Part shown: positions 37,385-45,334 of the stretch, piece after piece | Layout: each line of letters starts with the position of its first letter | Numbering within the stretch: the stretch's first letter is position 1 | Notes under the pieces: model-generated | What the model was told of the DNA's origin: nothing | What the model saw: the letters and a program-made list of their open reading frames with translations, nothing else | Database searches by the model: none | Assembly: GCA_031286615.1 (NCBI GenBank) | Contig: JAITUA010000020.1 | Span: 310,001-374,000, forward strand | Direction of reading: 5' to 3' | Origin: Chryseobacterium sp. | GTDB lineage: Bacteria; Bacteroidota; Bacteroidia; Flavobacteriales; Weeksellaceae | DNA length: 64,000 nucleotides | Made by a program: the position numbers and the translations under genes

Positions 37385-38746
37385 TTAACTGATTATAAAC
37401 TCGATTGTGAAAATTGTTTCATTATAATCCGATACTACAGCTACTTTTGCATTGTGGAGCAGAATGATTTTCCTGGTAAGAAATAATCCTATTCCGTGGC
37501 CTTTTTCCTGTTTGGTTGTTTCACTTCTGTAAAAAGGTTCGAAAATATGCTGTAAATCTTCCTTAATAATCATATTTCCCGAATTGATAAAGCTTATTTT
37601 AAGACATCCGGAATGGGTTCTGACATCTATCTGACAACTATGTTCCGGAGAATATTTGCAAGCATTGTCAATCAGGTTATTAAATGCAACCTGCAGAAGG
37701 TATTCATTTCCCAGGATGATAAGTTGGTGTTCTTCTACTGAATCTTCGATGTTCAGTGAAACTTTATATTCAGAGTTTTCTCTTATTATTTTGCTGTAAG
37801 ATTCCAGAAGAACTTCATCCAGACGTACTTCTGAAAAACTGATTTCATTGGGGTCATAGCTTGCTTTGGCGAGATCCATTAGGCTATTGGAAAGTTTTAC
37901 CATATTTCGGGCATCTTCCAGTGCATATTGAATGGTTTCTTTGTACTCTTCTTTGGTCTTATCCTTTTCGGAAGCCAGTTCCAGCTCGGTGATAATCGCG
38001 GATAATGGCGTTCTCAGTTCATGTGAAATATTGGATACAAAATGTTTTTGAGAATCAAAGGAATTCTCAAGTCTTTCCAGCATTCCGTTGAAGTTCTGGG
38101 CAAGTTCGTTGAGTTCATCTTTCTCCTTAGTAGTTCTAAGTCGTAGCTGTAATTTTCCGGCTGTAATTTTTTTGATCTGATTGACCATTTCACTAAGTGG
38201 GCTCAATGCTTTTTTAGAGAGAAATATCCCGGCCAGATAAATCAATATTAAAATAATAAAGAAGGAAATAATGCTGATGGTAAGAAGATGAGTGAGATAT
38301 TCATATCCATATTGATCATAAGCGGCTGCGGTGACTGCGTAAGTTTTTCCCTCATAATGATACACCATTCCAATCACCTGTAAATCGTTTAAAAAGAAAT
38401 TGATTTTCTTTTTCTGGAATATCTGCGAAAGCATTTCAGAAGTTTCCTTTACATAATCTACTTTGGCATCGTCATGATAAACGAGCTGCTTATTAATATC
38501 ATAAATTGCTACCTGAACTTCGTTTAGGGTTCTGGTATTGTTTTTATAAAGCTTGTGCATTTCCTGCTCAGGCAATGAACTTCGGAAAAATAAATCTGCT
38601 TTGGCAATGGCTTCGTTCTGAAGTTCGCTGTAAAAAGATTTCTCTCTGGCTTCTTTGGATGAATAATAGATCGAAACGCTGTAAACCCCCAAAAGCATTG
38701 CAGTGATTAAGGTAAATAGCAGCGTAAGTCGGGTTCTTATTTTCAT
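37385..38746 (-). CDS. Sensor histidine kinase with HAMP domain
   Basis: A 453-residue membrane kinase. Helices at about 7-27 and 155-178 flank a periplasmic sensor of about 125 residues, followed by HAMP (about 180-230), the phosphoacceptor motif NISHELRTPLSAI with H242, and an HATPase domain with LIDNACKYSP (N box) and EKGHGIGLFL (G2 box). It lies 27 bases after its response regulator. The pair is divergent from a YiiX-like gene and convergent with the RhtA-like gene. The signal is unknown; proximity to the metal pump is suggestive, but separate transcription units intervene. Confidence 0.93.
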   Translation of the reverse strand: MKIRTRLTLLFTLITAMLLGVYSVSIYYSSKEAREKSFYSELQNEAIAKADLFFRSSLPEQEMHKLYKNNTRTLNEVQVAIYDINKQLVYHDDAKVDYVKETSEMLSQIFQKKKINFFLNDLQVIGMVYHYEGKTYAVTAAAYDQYGYEYLTHLLTISIISFFIILILIYLAGIFLSKKALSPLSEMVNQIKKITAGKLQLRLRTTKEKDELNELAQNFNGMLERLENSFDSQKHFVSNISHELRTPLSAIITELELASEKDKTKEEYKETIQYALEDARNMVKLSNSLMDLAKASYDPNEISFSEVRLDEVLLESYSKIIRENSEYKVSLNIEDSVEEHQLIILGNEYLLQVAFNNLIDNACKYSPEHSCQIDVRTHSGCLKISFINSGNMIIKEDLQHIFEPFYRSETTKQEKGHGIGLFLTRKIILLHNAKVAVVSDYNETIFTIEFIIS

Positions 38747-38773
38747 CCGGATATTTTTAGTTGATCTTAATGC

Positions 38774-39478
38774 TTATTGTACAAGGCCTGATTCGTAGTC
38801 TTTTTTCAGAATAAATCCCATCCCGGCTTTGGTGTGAATCAGTTTAGTTTCAAAATCTTTATCAATTTTTTTTCTAAGGTAATTGATATAGACATCAATA
38901 AAATTTGTGCCCGTGTCAAAATGGGTTTCCCAAACTTTCTCTGCAATTTCACTTCGGGAAAGCACTCTTTCGGAATTCTCCAGCATGAATTTTAAAAGAT
39001 TAAATTCTTTAGGAGTCAGTTTTATAGAAGTATGGTCCCGGCTTACTGTTTTCTGTTCCAGATTCATTTCAATTCCCTCATATTTCAGAACGGAAACTTT
39101 TTGCTGTCTCTGTTGCGAAAAACGTTTTAGAAGCACTTTGATTCTTGCTACCAGCTCACGCATTTCAAAAGGCTTGGTCAGATAATCATCCGCTCCGGCA
39201 TCAAATCCTTCCAGTTTATCATCAGTGGTTCCCAATGCCGTCAGCATAATGACCGGAAGATCAGGTTTCAGAGTTTTGATTTCATTACAAAATTCCAGAC
39301 CATCTTTTTTTGGCAGAACAATATCTGTGACTACCAGATCAAAATTCGTTTGTAAAGCCAGCTTCAAACCTGTGTTTCCGTCGTAAGCCACAGTCACCTC
39401 AAATTCAGCTTCCTGAAATCCCTTTGCAATCAGTTTGGAAAGCCTGTCATCGTCTTCAACTAATAAAATATGTGGCAT
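38774..39478 (-). CDS. OmpR-family response regulator
   Basis: A 234-residue transcription factor. The receiver domain has the acidic pocket E8-D9-D10, the phosphoacceptor D52 in VVTDIVLPKKDG, and the conserved lysine in DDYLTKPFEMREL. A winged-helix DNA-binding domain follows (KLTPKEFNLLKFMLENSERVLSRSEI and FIDVYINYLRKKID). It is the first gene of the pair with the histidine kinase. A TACATTTG box lies 52-59 bases upstream. Confidence 0.95.
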   Translation of the reverse strand: MPHILLVEDDDRLSKLIAKGFQEAEFEVTVAYDGNTGLKLALQTNFDLVVTDIVLPKKDGLEFCNEIKTLKPDLPVIMLTALGTTDDKLEGFDAGADDYLTKPFEMRELVARIKVLLKRFSQQRQQKVSVLKYEGIEMNLEQKTVSRDHTSIKLTPKEFNLLKFMLENSERVLSRSEIAEKVWETHFDTGTNFIDVYINYLRKKIDKDFETKLIHTKAGMGFILKKDYESGLVQ

Positions 39479-39529
39479 AAGAATCTTGGAAATGTTTGGG
39501 TTGGTGTGAAGAATAGATCATTATTCCCA

Positions 39530-39537
39530 CAAATGTA
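39530..39537 (-). promoter_or_regulatory. -7 box of the two-component operon
   Basis: TACATTTG on the minus strand, 52-59 bases before the start at 39478. A -33 element is not obvious. Confidence 0.4.
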
Positions 39538-39552
39538 ATGAATTCTATTTTG

Positions 39553-39560
39553 TAATTTTG
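39553..39560 (+). promoter_or_regulatory. -7 box of the YiiX-like gene
   Basis: TAATTTTG, a TAnnTTTG match 20 bases before the ATG at 39580 and 15 bases from the divergent box of the two-component genes. The two promoters therefore overlap in their upstream parts. Confidence 0.45.
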
Positions 39561-39579
39561 GCCCTGAAAGTATAATCGA

Positions 39580-40248
39580 ATGTCTGAATTTAGAATTAAA
39601 AAAAGAATAAAAAAGGTTACTGTTGCTGGGCTTTTATCCTGCCTGATGGTATTATTGGTTCAGTGTAAAAATGCTTATTCCGATAATGTACAGCTCAAAA
39701 ACGGTGATCTGCTCTTTGTAACTGCTAAAGAATCGGGGCTTTCAGGTGCTATTAATAATGTTACTCAAAAACAAAAAGCAGCTTCTTTTGATCACATAGG
39801 AATTCTGGAAAAAGAAGGCCGTAAAATTTTTGTTTTGCATGCTGCACCCAAGGGTGGTTCTCAGAAACAGGATCTGAAAGATTTTATTAAAGACCAGAAA
39901 GAAGATGGGCAGGAGGTAATTGTTTATCGTTTGAAGCCGGAATACCAGAAAACAATTCCCGAAGCCATTGAAAAAGCGAATTCTATGCTTGGAAAACCTT
40001 ACAATTTCAATTATATTCTTGATGAAACTTCATATTACTGTTCAGATTTTGTGGAAAGAGCTTTTCGTAAAGAAAACATTTTCAAGCTGGAGCCCATGAC
40101 ATTTATTGATCCCAAAACGGGAAAAACAAATGCATTCTGGGAAGAATTTTACACCAAAAAAAATCTCAAAGTCCCTGAAGGAGAGCCTGGTTGTAACCCC
40201 AACGGACTTGCCGGTTCTGATAAATTAGAAAGAATAGGAAATTACTAA
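39580..40248 (+). CDS. YiiX/YebB-like NlpC/P60 cysteine hydrolase, lipoprotein
   Basis: A 222-residue protein with a long basic start and a lipobox (LLSCLMVLLVQC, cysteine near residue 29). The catalytic histidine is probably in FDHIGILEKEG and the cysteine in ETSYYCSDFVERAF, in the permuted papain-like (NlpC/P60, YiiX) order. NGDLLFVTAKESGL is the usual start of the domain. These enzymes cleave amide bonds in peptidoglycan or lipids; the substrate here is unknown. It is divergent from the two-component operon. Confidence 0.8.
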   Translation: MSEFRIKKRIKKVTVAGLLSCLMVLLVQCKNAYSDNVQLKNGDLLFVTAKESGLSGAINNVTQKQKAASFDHIGILEKEGRKIFVLHAAPKGGSQKQDLKDFIKDQKEDGQEVIVYRLKPEYQKTIPEAIEKANSMLGKPYNFNYILDETSYYCSDFVERAFRKENIFKLEPMTFIDPKTGKTNAFWEEFYTKKNLKVPEGEPGCNPNGLAGSDKLERIGNY

Positions 40249-40254
40249 ATATTG

Positions 40255-40281
40255 AAAGAAGCTGAACAGGCTTCTTTTTTT
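40255..40281 (+). terminator. Terminator after the YiiX-like gene
   Basis: AAAGAAGC (40255-40262) pairs with GCTTCTTT (40270-40277) around a 7-base loop and continues into T; it begins 7 bases after the stop codon. Confidence 0.75.
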
Positions 40282-40297
40282 ATGTTAAATTTTTAAA

Positions 40298-40344
40298 AAT
40301 ATTAGTCTACTGATTTGGTGGACTAATATTTTTTTATATTTTTG
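40298..40344 (+). promoter_or_regulatory. Promoter with overlapping palindromic operator upstream of the NIL-domain gene
   Basis: A dyad with arms around 40301-40311 (ATTAGTCTAC) and 40318-40327 (GTGGACTAAT) covers the -33 box TTTG at 40314-40317. Nineteen bases later comes the -7 box TATTTTTG (40337-40344). A -33 element at the centre of a symmetrical site is what a dimeric repressor would use. The dyad can also fold as a hairpin followed by T, so an attenuator is the alternative. Confidence 0.6.
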
Positions 40345-40404
40345 TTACAGATTTAATGCAGAGCGCATTATGATCTTAGAAGTTTAACCCAAAAATGTTT
40401 AGCG

Positions 40405-40716
40405 ATGATTACACCTAATCCGGGCCCGCAGGTTTTACAAAATAAAATTAACCTGCCTAAAAAAGAATTGTTATTGGAAATAGAGTTGAATGGCAAAATG
40501 AAATTTGAGCATTTAATGAATACCATCTACAATCAATTGGGCATCTGTCATAGAGTGTTATCCGCTAATGTGGAATATGTGGACGGATATAGTTTTGGTT
40601 CAGTACAGTTATATATTAATGTCAGTTCAGAAGATTTTCAGCAGCTTGAGATCTATCTGAATAAAAATAAACTTATGAATACGACGGTGGAGTATATCTG
40701 CAGAAAGTATTTTTAA
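40405..40716 (+). CDS. NIL-domain-like small protein
   Basis: A 103-residue protein that resembles the NIL domain found at the C-terminus of methionine ABC transporter ATPases: LLLEIELNG, LMNTIYNQLGICHRVLSANVEYVDGYSFGSVQLYINV, then a last VEYI strand, giving an ACT-like beta-alpha fold. In transporters this domain senses methionine. Here it is a stand-alone protein with no transporter nearby, so it may be a free amino-acid sensor or binding protein. It has a well-defined promoter and operator. The similarity is by eye and needs a profile search. Confidence 0.6.
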   Translation: MITPNPGPQVLQNKINLPKKELLLEIELNGKMKFEHLMNTIYNQLGICHRVLSANVEYVDGYSFGSVQLYINVSSEDFQQLEIYLNKNKLMNTTVEYICRKYF

Positions 40717-40833
40717 GTGAGATTCATATAGTTTTAATTACTCAAAGTGTCCGGTTTTTTTACCGGGCACTTTTTATTTTTTATTAAAAGCAGATTAAAA
40801 CCACATCAAAAAGAATAATCATTAGCCGGGACA

Positions 40834-40892
40834 AAATTCCCCTCCTCTGGAGGGGTGGCGAAAATTCAAAGAATTTTTGACGGGGTGGTAAA
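40834..40892. repeat. Intergenic palindromic repeat with the CCCCTCC/GGAGGGG hairpin
   Basis: A short element with CCCCTCC (40840-40846) and GGAGGGG (40849-40855), then AAATTCAAAGAATTTTT and GACGGGGTGG. I recall near-identical sequences between genes in many Flavobacteriia, so this is likely a dispersed, non-coding element. It lies between the NIL-domain gene and murA. Confidence 0.6.
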
Positions 40893-40928
40893 AAAAACGA
40901 AATGATAAAAAGAAAACAGCAAACAAAA

Positions 40929-40954
40929 AAGCGCTCAGATTGCTCTGAACGCTT
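40929..40954 (-). terminator. Terminator after murA
   Basis: AAGCGCTCAGA (40929-40939) pairs with TCTGAACGCTT (40944-40954) with one mismatch and a four-base loop. On the minus strand a run of T follows. It lies 20 bases after the murA stop. Confidence 0.8.
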
Positions 40955-40974
40955 CGATATTAAATAAAATAATT

Positions 40975-42282
40975 TTAAATTCTTTCGATATCAGCACCAA
41001 TTGCTTTCAACCTTCCATCGATATTCTCATACCCTCTGTCGATTTGCTCGATATTGTGGATAATAGATTTTCCTTCTGCAGAAAGTGCTGCAATAAGAAG
41101 TGCATTTCCGGCTCTGATATCCGGAGAAACCATTGTTGTTCCTCTTAACGGAGCTTCCTGGTTCAATCCGATTACCGTAGCTCTGTGCGGATCACATAAA
41201 ATGATCTGAGCTCCCATGTCAATTAATTTATCAACAAAGAATAATCTGGATTCAAACATTTTCTGATGAACCAGAATACTTCCTTTTGCCTGAGTAGCTA
41301 CCACTAAAATAATAGATAATAAATCCGGCGTAAATCCTGGCCATGGAGCATCCGAAATTGTAAGGATAGATCCGTCAATAAACTTCTGAATTTTATAATG
41401 TTCCTGAGCAGGAATGTAGATGTCATCACCACTTTGCTCAAGCTCGATTCCTAATTTTCTGAATGTATTCGGGATGACACCAAGCTGGTTCCAGTTTACA
41501 TTTTTGATGGTGATTTCAGATTTTGTCATTGCCGCAAGACCAATCCAGGACCCGATTTCTACCATATCCGGAAGCATGGTGTGCTCCGTTCCTCTCAGAT
41601 AATCTACTCCTTCAATGGTAAGAAGGTTAGACCCGATTCCTGAGATATTCGCACCCATTCTGTTCAGCATTTTGCATAATTGCTGTAGATAAGGTTCGCA
41701 GGCTGCATTGTAGATTCTTGTTTTTCCTTTTGCTAAGGCTGCTGCCATTACAATATTAGCAGTTCCGGTAACAGAAGCTTCTTCCAGTAAGATGAATTTT
41801 CCTCTTAATTCTTTAGCTTTTAAAGAATAGAAATATTCCTCTTCATCATAATTGAATTCAGCACCCAGTTCAACAAGTCCCTGAAAGTGAGTATCCAGTC
41901 TTCTTCTTCCGATTTTGTCACCTCCCGGAGTCGGCATATAAGCTTCGCCATAACGGGCAAGCATTGGGCCCATCAGCATAATGGATCCGCGTAGTTTTGC
42001 GCCGTCTTTTTTGAATTCGTTAGATTTTATGTAATCAAAATTAACCTGATCAGCCTTGAAAGTATAATCTCCCTGTCCGTTTTTAGTAATTTTTACCCCA
42101 AAATCTCCAAGGATTTCAATCAGTCTGTTCACGTCATGAATATCCGGGATATTTTTGATTCTTACCTCTTCGTCCGTAAGGAGTACCGCACATAAAATTT
42201 GTAGAGCCTCATTTTTGGCCCCTTGTGGAGTTATTTCGCCCTGCAGTCTTTTTCCTCCTCTTATTTGAAATGTTCCACTCAT
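40975..42282 (-). CDS. murA: UDP-N-acetylglucosamine 1-carboxyvinyltransferase, Cys-to-Asp type
   Basis: First committed enzyme of peptidoglycan synthesis, transferring enolpyruvate from PEP to UDP-GlcNAc. The 435 residues have the usual EPSP-synthase-like fold with GAKNEALQIL near the start and the final EGKSIIHNIEQIDRGYE. The loop that normally contains the fosfomycin-reactive cysteine (PGGC-IG) reads PTPGGDKIGRRRLD, so residue D122 replaces it. An Asp at this site is known from fosfomycin-resistant MurA enzymes. The start codon overlaps the DUF4290 stop (TAATG), so the two are translationally coupled. Confidence 0.96.
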   Translation of the reverse strand: MSGTFQIRGGKRLQGEITPQGAKNEALQILCAVLLTDEEVRIKNIPDIHDVNRLIEILGDFGVKITKNGQGDYTFKADQVNFDYIKSNEFKKDGAKLRGSIMLMGPMLARYGEAYMPTPGGDKIGRRRLDTHFQGLVELGAEFNYDEEEYFYSLKAKELRGKFILLEEASVTGTANIVMAAALAKGKTRIYNAACEPYLQQLCKMLNRMGANISGIGSNLLTIEGVDYLRGTEHTMLPDMVEIGSWIGLAAMTKSEITIKNVNWNQLGVIPNTFRKLGIELEQSGDDIYIPAQEHYKIQKFIDGSILTISDAPWPGFTPDLLSIILVVATQAKGSILVHQKMFESRLFFVDKLIDMGAQIILCDPHRATVIGLNQEAPLRGTTMVSPDIRAGNALLIAALSAEGKSIIHNIEQIDRGYENIDGRLKAIGADIERI

Positions 42283-42959
42283 TATTTTCTGTTTTTATGA
42301 TTGTTATTGTGCCTTCTTTTGTTAGGCTGGTTGCTGTTATTGTTTTTATTACTGTTGTTCCTGTTGTTATTGTTATTATTCCTGTTGTTGTTATTGCTGG
42401 TATAATAGATTTTACTTTTTTCAAGAGAATCTATTCCGGTAAGATCCAGTCTGTTTTCAGACAGTTCTTTCAGATGGCGGAAAATAACATCATCCGTCAC
42501 ATGTTCTTTATTATAGACATTATAAGACTTCTTCATATTGTTGGCAATTACCTCAATAAGGGCTTCTTTTTCATCACCCGTTTCCAGTTCAATTGCTTTT
42601 TCTATCAATTGAAGAATACTTTTTCCATAAAACTTAAAGTCACCCTGAAGTTTTGGATATTCCATTCTTTTAGGTTTTTCTGCCAATTGTTCCGGAGTAG
42701 GGAACGGATATGGAGAATCTACATCCAGATCATGATTAGCAAGAATATAAAGATGGTCCCAAAGTTTATGTTTATAATTTTCCTCGTCGCGAAGTTGTGG
42801 GTTTCTCTGACCCATAAAATCGATGATTGCCATAGCCATTTCGTTCCTTTCCTCTTTGGTAGGAAGTTCTTTGCAGCGCTCAACCAACTGTTGTATAATT
42901 CTGCCGTATTCCGGCATATGAAGCTGAGTTTTTTGGGTATTGTATTCCATAGTATGCAA
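42282..42959 (-). CDS. DUF4290 protein with Asn-rich tail
   Basis: A 225-residue Bacteroidota protein of unknown function. The first 180 residues are helical and include MPEYGRIIQQLVERCKELPTKEERNEMAMAIIDFMGQRNPQLRD, typical of DUF4290. Residues 190-225 are a low-complexity tail of asparagine, with arginine and lysine (NNNNRNNNNNNRNN and so on), which is probably disordered and basic enough to bind nucleic acid. It overlaps murA by one base, an arrangement that suggests a link to cell-wall synthesis, but the role is unknown. Confidence 0.85.
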   Translation of the reverse strand: MHTMEYNTQKTQLHMPEYGRIIQQLVERCKELPTKEERNEMAMAIIDFMGQRNPQLRDEENYKHKLWDHLYILANHDLDVDSPYPFPTPEQLAEKPKRMEYPKLQGDFKFYGKSILQLIEKAIELETGDEKEALIEVIANNMKKSYNVYNKEHVTDDVIFRHLKELSENRLDLTGIDSLEKSKIYYTSNNNNRNNNNNNRNNSNKNNNSNQPNKRRHNNNHKNRK

Positions 42960-43137
42960 ATATATGGATTAAAAGAAAAATTGTTTCGAGAATCTGAAAA
43001 ATTTATGATTTTTTAATGAAAATTTTAAATGATTTTCTTCTTGATTTATTGTTGAAAATTAAAATATTTCCCATTCATTTGAATTTGTTTTCAATAAAAT
43101 TGTATCTTGTTTAATAGATTGATAATTAATTATTACG

Positions 43138-44577
43138 ATGAAAAAAACATATTTTTTCCTTTCCCTATTGGCTTTAGCATTAGTTAGCTCTTGTCAGAAC
43201 AGGGATGAATTGATTACGGAGACTTCCAGACAGGAAGAAGTTCATAGCAAAACGGTGAATGTCACTCATCATGATGGTCGTCCTTTCAGTACCGGAAAGG
43301 ATTCTGGATCTACAAATGATAAATTTGTATCCGGGCCGGGTGGAGGAGTTCTTATGCAAGGCTTTTACTGGGACGTTCCTGAAGGAGGCAACTGGTGGAA
43401 TACCGTTAAAGATAAATTAACAGCATGGTCCGATGCCGGAATTGGTGCCGTATGGCTTCCTCCGGCTTCAAAAGCACAGAACGGAGCTTACTCTATGGGA
43501 TATGATCCTACTGATTATTATGATTTTGGAAATTTTAATCAGAATGGAAGTGTAGAAACCCGTTTCGGATCAAGAACAGAGCTTGAAGCATTGATTACAA
43601 AAGCACATACGGAAAGTATGCAGGTGTACGCAGATATTGTAATCAATCATAATAGCGGCGGACAATCCGAAGCGAATCCTTTCACCGGAACCAATACCTG
43701 GACTGATTTCTCAGGCGTTGCGTCCGGAAAATTTCAAAGAAACTACAATGATTTTTATAAAAATGCCTATGGAAATAATGATGAAGGGGCTTTTGGCGGA
43801 TTTCCCGATCTCTCTCATGCTAACCCCCACGTGCAGGACTGGCTTTGGGGAAGAGATGATTCTGTTGCAAAATATTATAAAAATGTAATGAAATTTGATG
43901 GCTGGAGGTTCGATTATGTTAAAGGTTTTGGCCCTTGGGTCGTTAATACCTGGAATTCTAAAGTAGGCGGATTTTCTGTAGGTGAACTATGGGATTCTAA
44001 TGTAAATACGCTGGAATGGTGGGCCAATAATGCAAACAGTTCCGTATTTGATTTTGCAGCTTATTATAAAATGGATGAAGCGTTTGATAATGGAAATTTA
44101 AATGTTCTGAACGATGATATGATGTGGAAAAGAAATCCATACAAAGCTGTCACATTTGTGGCCAATCACGACACGGATATCATTTACAATAAAATGCCGG
44201 CCTATGCCTATATCTTAACCCATGAAGGATATCCAACCATTTTTTACAGAGATTATGAAGAATGGCTGAACAAAGAAAGACTGAACAATCTGATCTGGAT
44301 TCACAATAATAAAGCTACCGGAACAACCTCTATTCTCTACACTGATAATGATGAATATATCGCAAGAAGAAACGGATACAATGGAAATCCCGGCCTGGTT
44401 GTTTATATCAATACATCATCAAGCTGGCAGGAAAGATGGGTGGAAACCAACTGGAGCAGTCAGCAGATCAAAGATTTTACCGGAAATTCAACATGGTATC
44501 CCACCACCCAAGGTGATAAATGGGTGAAGATCCAATGTCCGCCGAATTCTTATTCTGTATGGTCACTTAATTTATAA
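43138..44577 (+). CDS. Alpha-amylase, GH13, lipoprotein
   Basis: A 479-residue lipoprotein (LALVSSCQNRDEL, cysteine at residue 19) with a glycoside hydrolase family 13 domain that should cleave alpha-1,4-glucans such as starch. The (beta/alpha)8 barrel shows GIGAVWLPPASKAQNGAYSMGYDPTDYYD, VYADIVINHNSGG, the nucleophile in GWRFDYVKG, the acid/base in VGELWDS and FVANHDTD. A C-terminal beta-sheet domain follows (about 410-479). The acidic residues after the cysteine are compatible with surface export. It stands alone, with no SusCD genes beside it. Confidence 0.92.
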   Translation: MKKTYFFLSLLALALVSSCQNRDELITETSRQEEVHSKTVNVTHHDGRPFSTGKDSGSTNDKFVSGPGGGVLMQGFYWDVPEGGNWWNTVKDKLTAWSDAGIGAVWLPPASKAQNGAYSMGYDPTDYYDFGNFNQNGSVETRFGSRTELEALITKAHTESMQVYADIVINHNSGGQSEANPFTGTNTWTDFSGVASGKFQRNYNDFYKNAYGNNDEGAFGGFPDLSHANPHVQDWLWGRDDSVAKYYKNVMKFDGWRFDYVKGFGPWVVNTWNSKVGGFSVGELWDSNVNTLEWWANNANSSVFDFAAYYKMDEAFDNGNLNVLNDDMMWKRNPYKAVTFVANHDTDIIYNKMPAYAYILTHEGYPTIFYRDYEEWLNKERLNNLIWIHNNKATGTTSILYTDNDEYIARRNGYNGNPGLVVYINTSSSWQERWVETNWSSQQIKDFTGNSTWYPTTQGDKWVKIQCPPNSYSVWSLNL

Positions 44578-44655
44578 GTAATGAATAATAAGTAATGAGT
44601 TGGGTGAAAATTAGTTTTATAACCAATCCCAGCCTACTTATTTAGCGATTACAAT
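44578..44655. other. Intergenic stretch after the amylase gene
   Basis: Short A+T-rich sequence directly following the amylase stop codon, with an imperfect repeat of TAATGAATAATAAGTAATGAG. The two palindromic elements described next occupy the rest of the 342-base gap to 44919; I see no gene here. Confidence 0.5.
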
Positions 44656-44725
44656 TGTCATTCCGTAGGAATCTATACAACTATCATTTTAATGTCGTGT
44701 TGTGAGAAATTCTTACGGAATGATA
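44656..44725. repeat. Hairpin-forming intergenic element, TCATTCCGTAGGAAT ends
   Basis: Ends TGTCATTCCGTAGGAATCT (44656-44674) and AGAAATTCTTACGGAATGA (44705-44723) are inverted copies, and inner ACAAC/GTTGT bases extend the pairing, so the whole 70 bases fold into one stem. It has no coding capacity and looks like a small non-autonomous or REP-like element. Confidence 0.6.
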
Positions 44726-44741
44726 TTTTTGAATATAATCA

Positions 44742-44857
44742 AAACCATTAAGAAAGATTTAAGAAATAAAGTATAGTTAAGATTAATTATTCTGATTTTT
44801 AAGTTTAAAGCGAAGCTTATCTTAATACTCTCAATACCTTAAACAATCTTAATGTTT
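44742..44857. repeat. Intergenic element with AACCATTAAGA / TCTTAATGTTT ends
   Basis: Inverted ends near 44742-44754 and 44847-44857 surround A+T-rich DNA rich in TTAAGA and TCTTAA, with an inner AAGCGAAGCTT. I recall similar dispersed sequences in Chryseobacterium, but copy number cannot be judged from one example in the window. Confidence 0.4.
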
Positions 44858-44919
44858 CAATAAATAAAGTTTAAAGAAGTTCTTTATATAAGCTGAAAGA
44901 AATTTTCTGTAAGATAAAA

Positions 44920-45330
44920 CTACACCTGAATAAATTTTTTCTTCTGGTGCTGATCTGGTAAATAACACTTTTGATTGGCCAGTTTCATTCTGTTTCGGGA
45001 AATAATATCATATACCTTATCACTTAAAAATGCCGGCAGAATTTTTCCTATAAAAGAAAGTTTATAAATCCCTCCCAGTAAGTTAGCGATTTCAAGTACT
45101 GCCCGTGATTTAATCTGATAATATCGTCCTGGTTTCCATAGGTACATCGTATTGAAGACATTTGTTTCCAGACCTCTTTCGGATAAAAACTGCTGGCCGA
45201 ATTCAGATTGAAGGGAAGCAAACATGAATTTGTCTTTCTTATCCCGCTCCAAAATCCACTGCACCCAGAAATTACAGACTCCGCAATCTCCGTCAAAAAA
45301 CACAATATGTTTATTTTCCCAGTTTTCCAC
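44920..45330 (-). CDS. DCC1-like thiol-disulfide oxidoreductase family protein (DUF393)
   Basis: A 136-residue protein with the family hallmark near the N-terminus: FFDGDCGVCNFWVQW (DxxCxxC). The rest has FMFASLQSEFGQQFL, LWKPGRYYQIKSRAVLEI and a hydrophobic KLSFIGKILPAFLSDKVYDIISRNR segment, all typical of DUF393. The protein is predicted to have a thioredoxin-like fold; its reaction is not established. It is 4 bases after the haem-binding gene, so the two are probably co-transcribed. Confidence 0.9.
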   Translation of the reverse strand: MENWENKHIVFFDGDCGVCNFWVQWILERDKKDKFMFASLQSEFGQQFLSERGLETNVFNTMYLWKPGRYYQIKSRAVLEIANLLGGIYKLSFIGKILPAFLSDKVYDIISRNRMKLANQKCYLPDQHQKKKFIQV

Positions 45331-45334
45331 GACT

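Noticed and set aside
40298-40332. Second terminator after the YiiX-like gene
   Set aside because: A good terminator is already at 40255-40281, and this dyad coincides with a -33 box, so it is described as an operator; attenuation stays possible.
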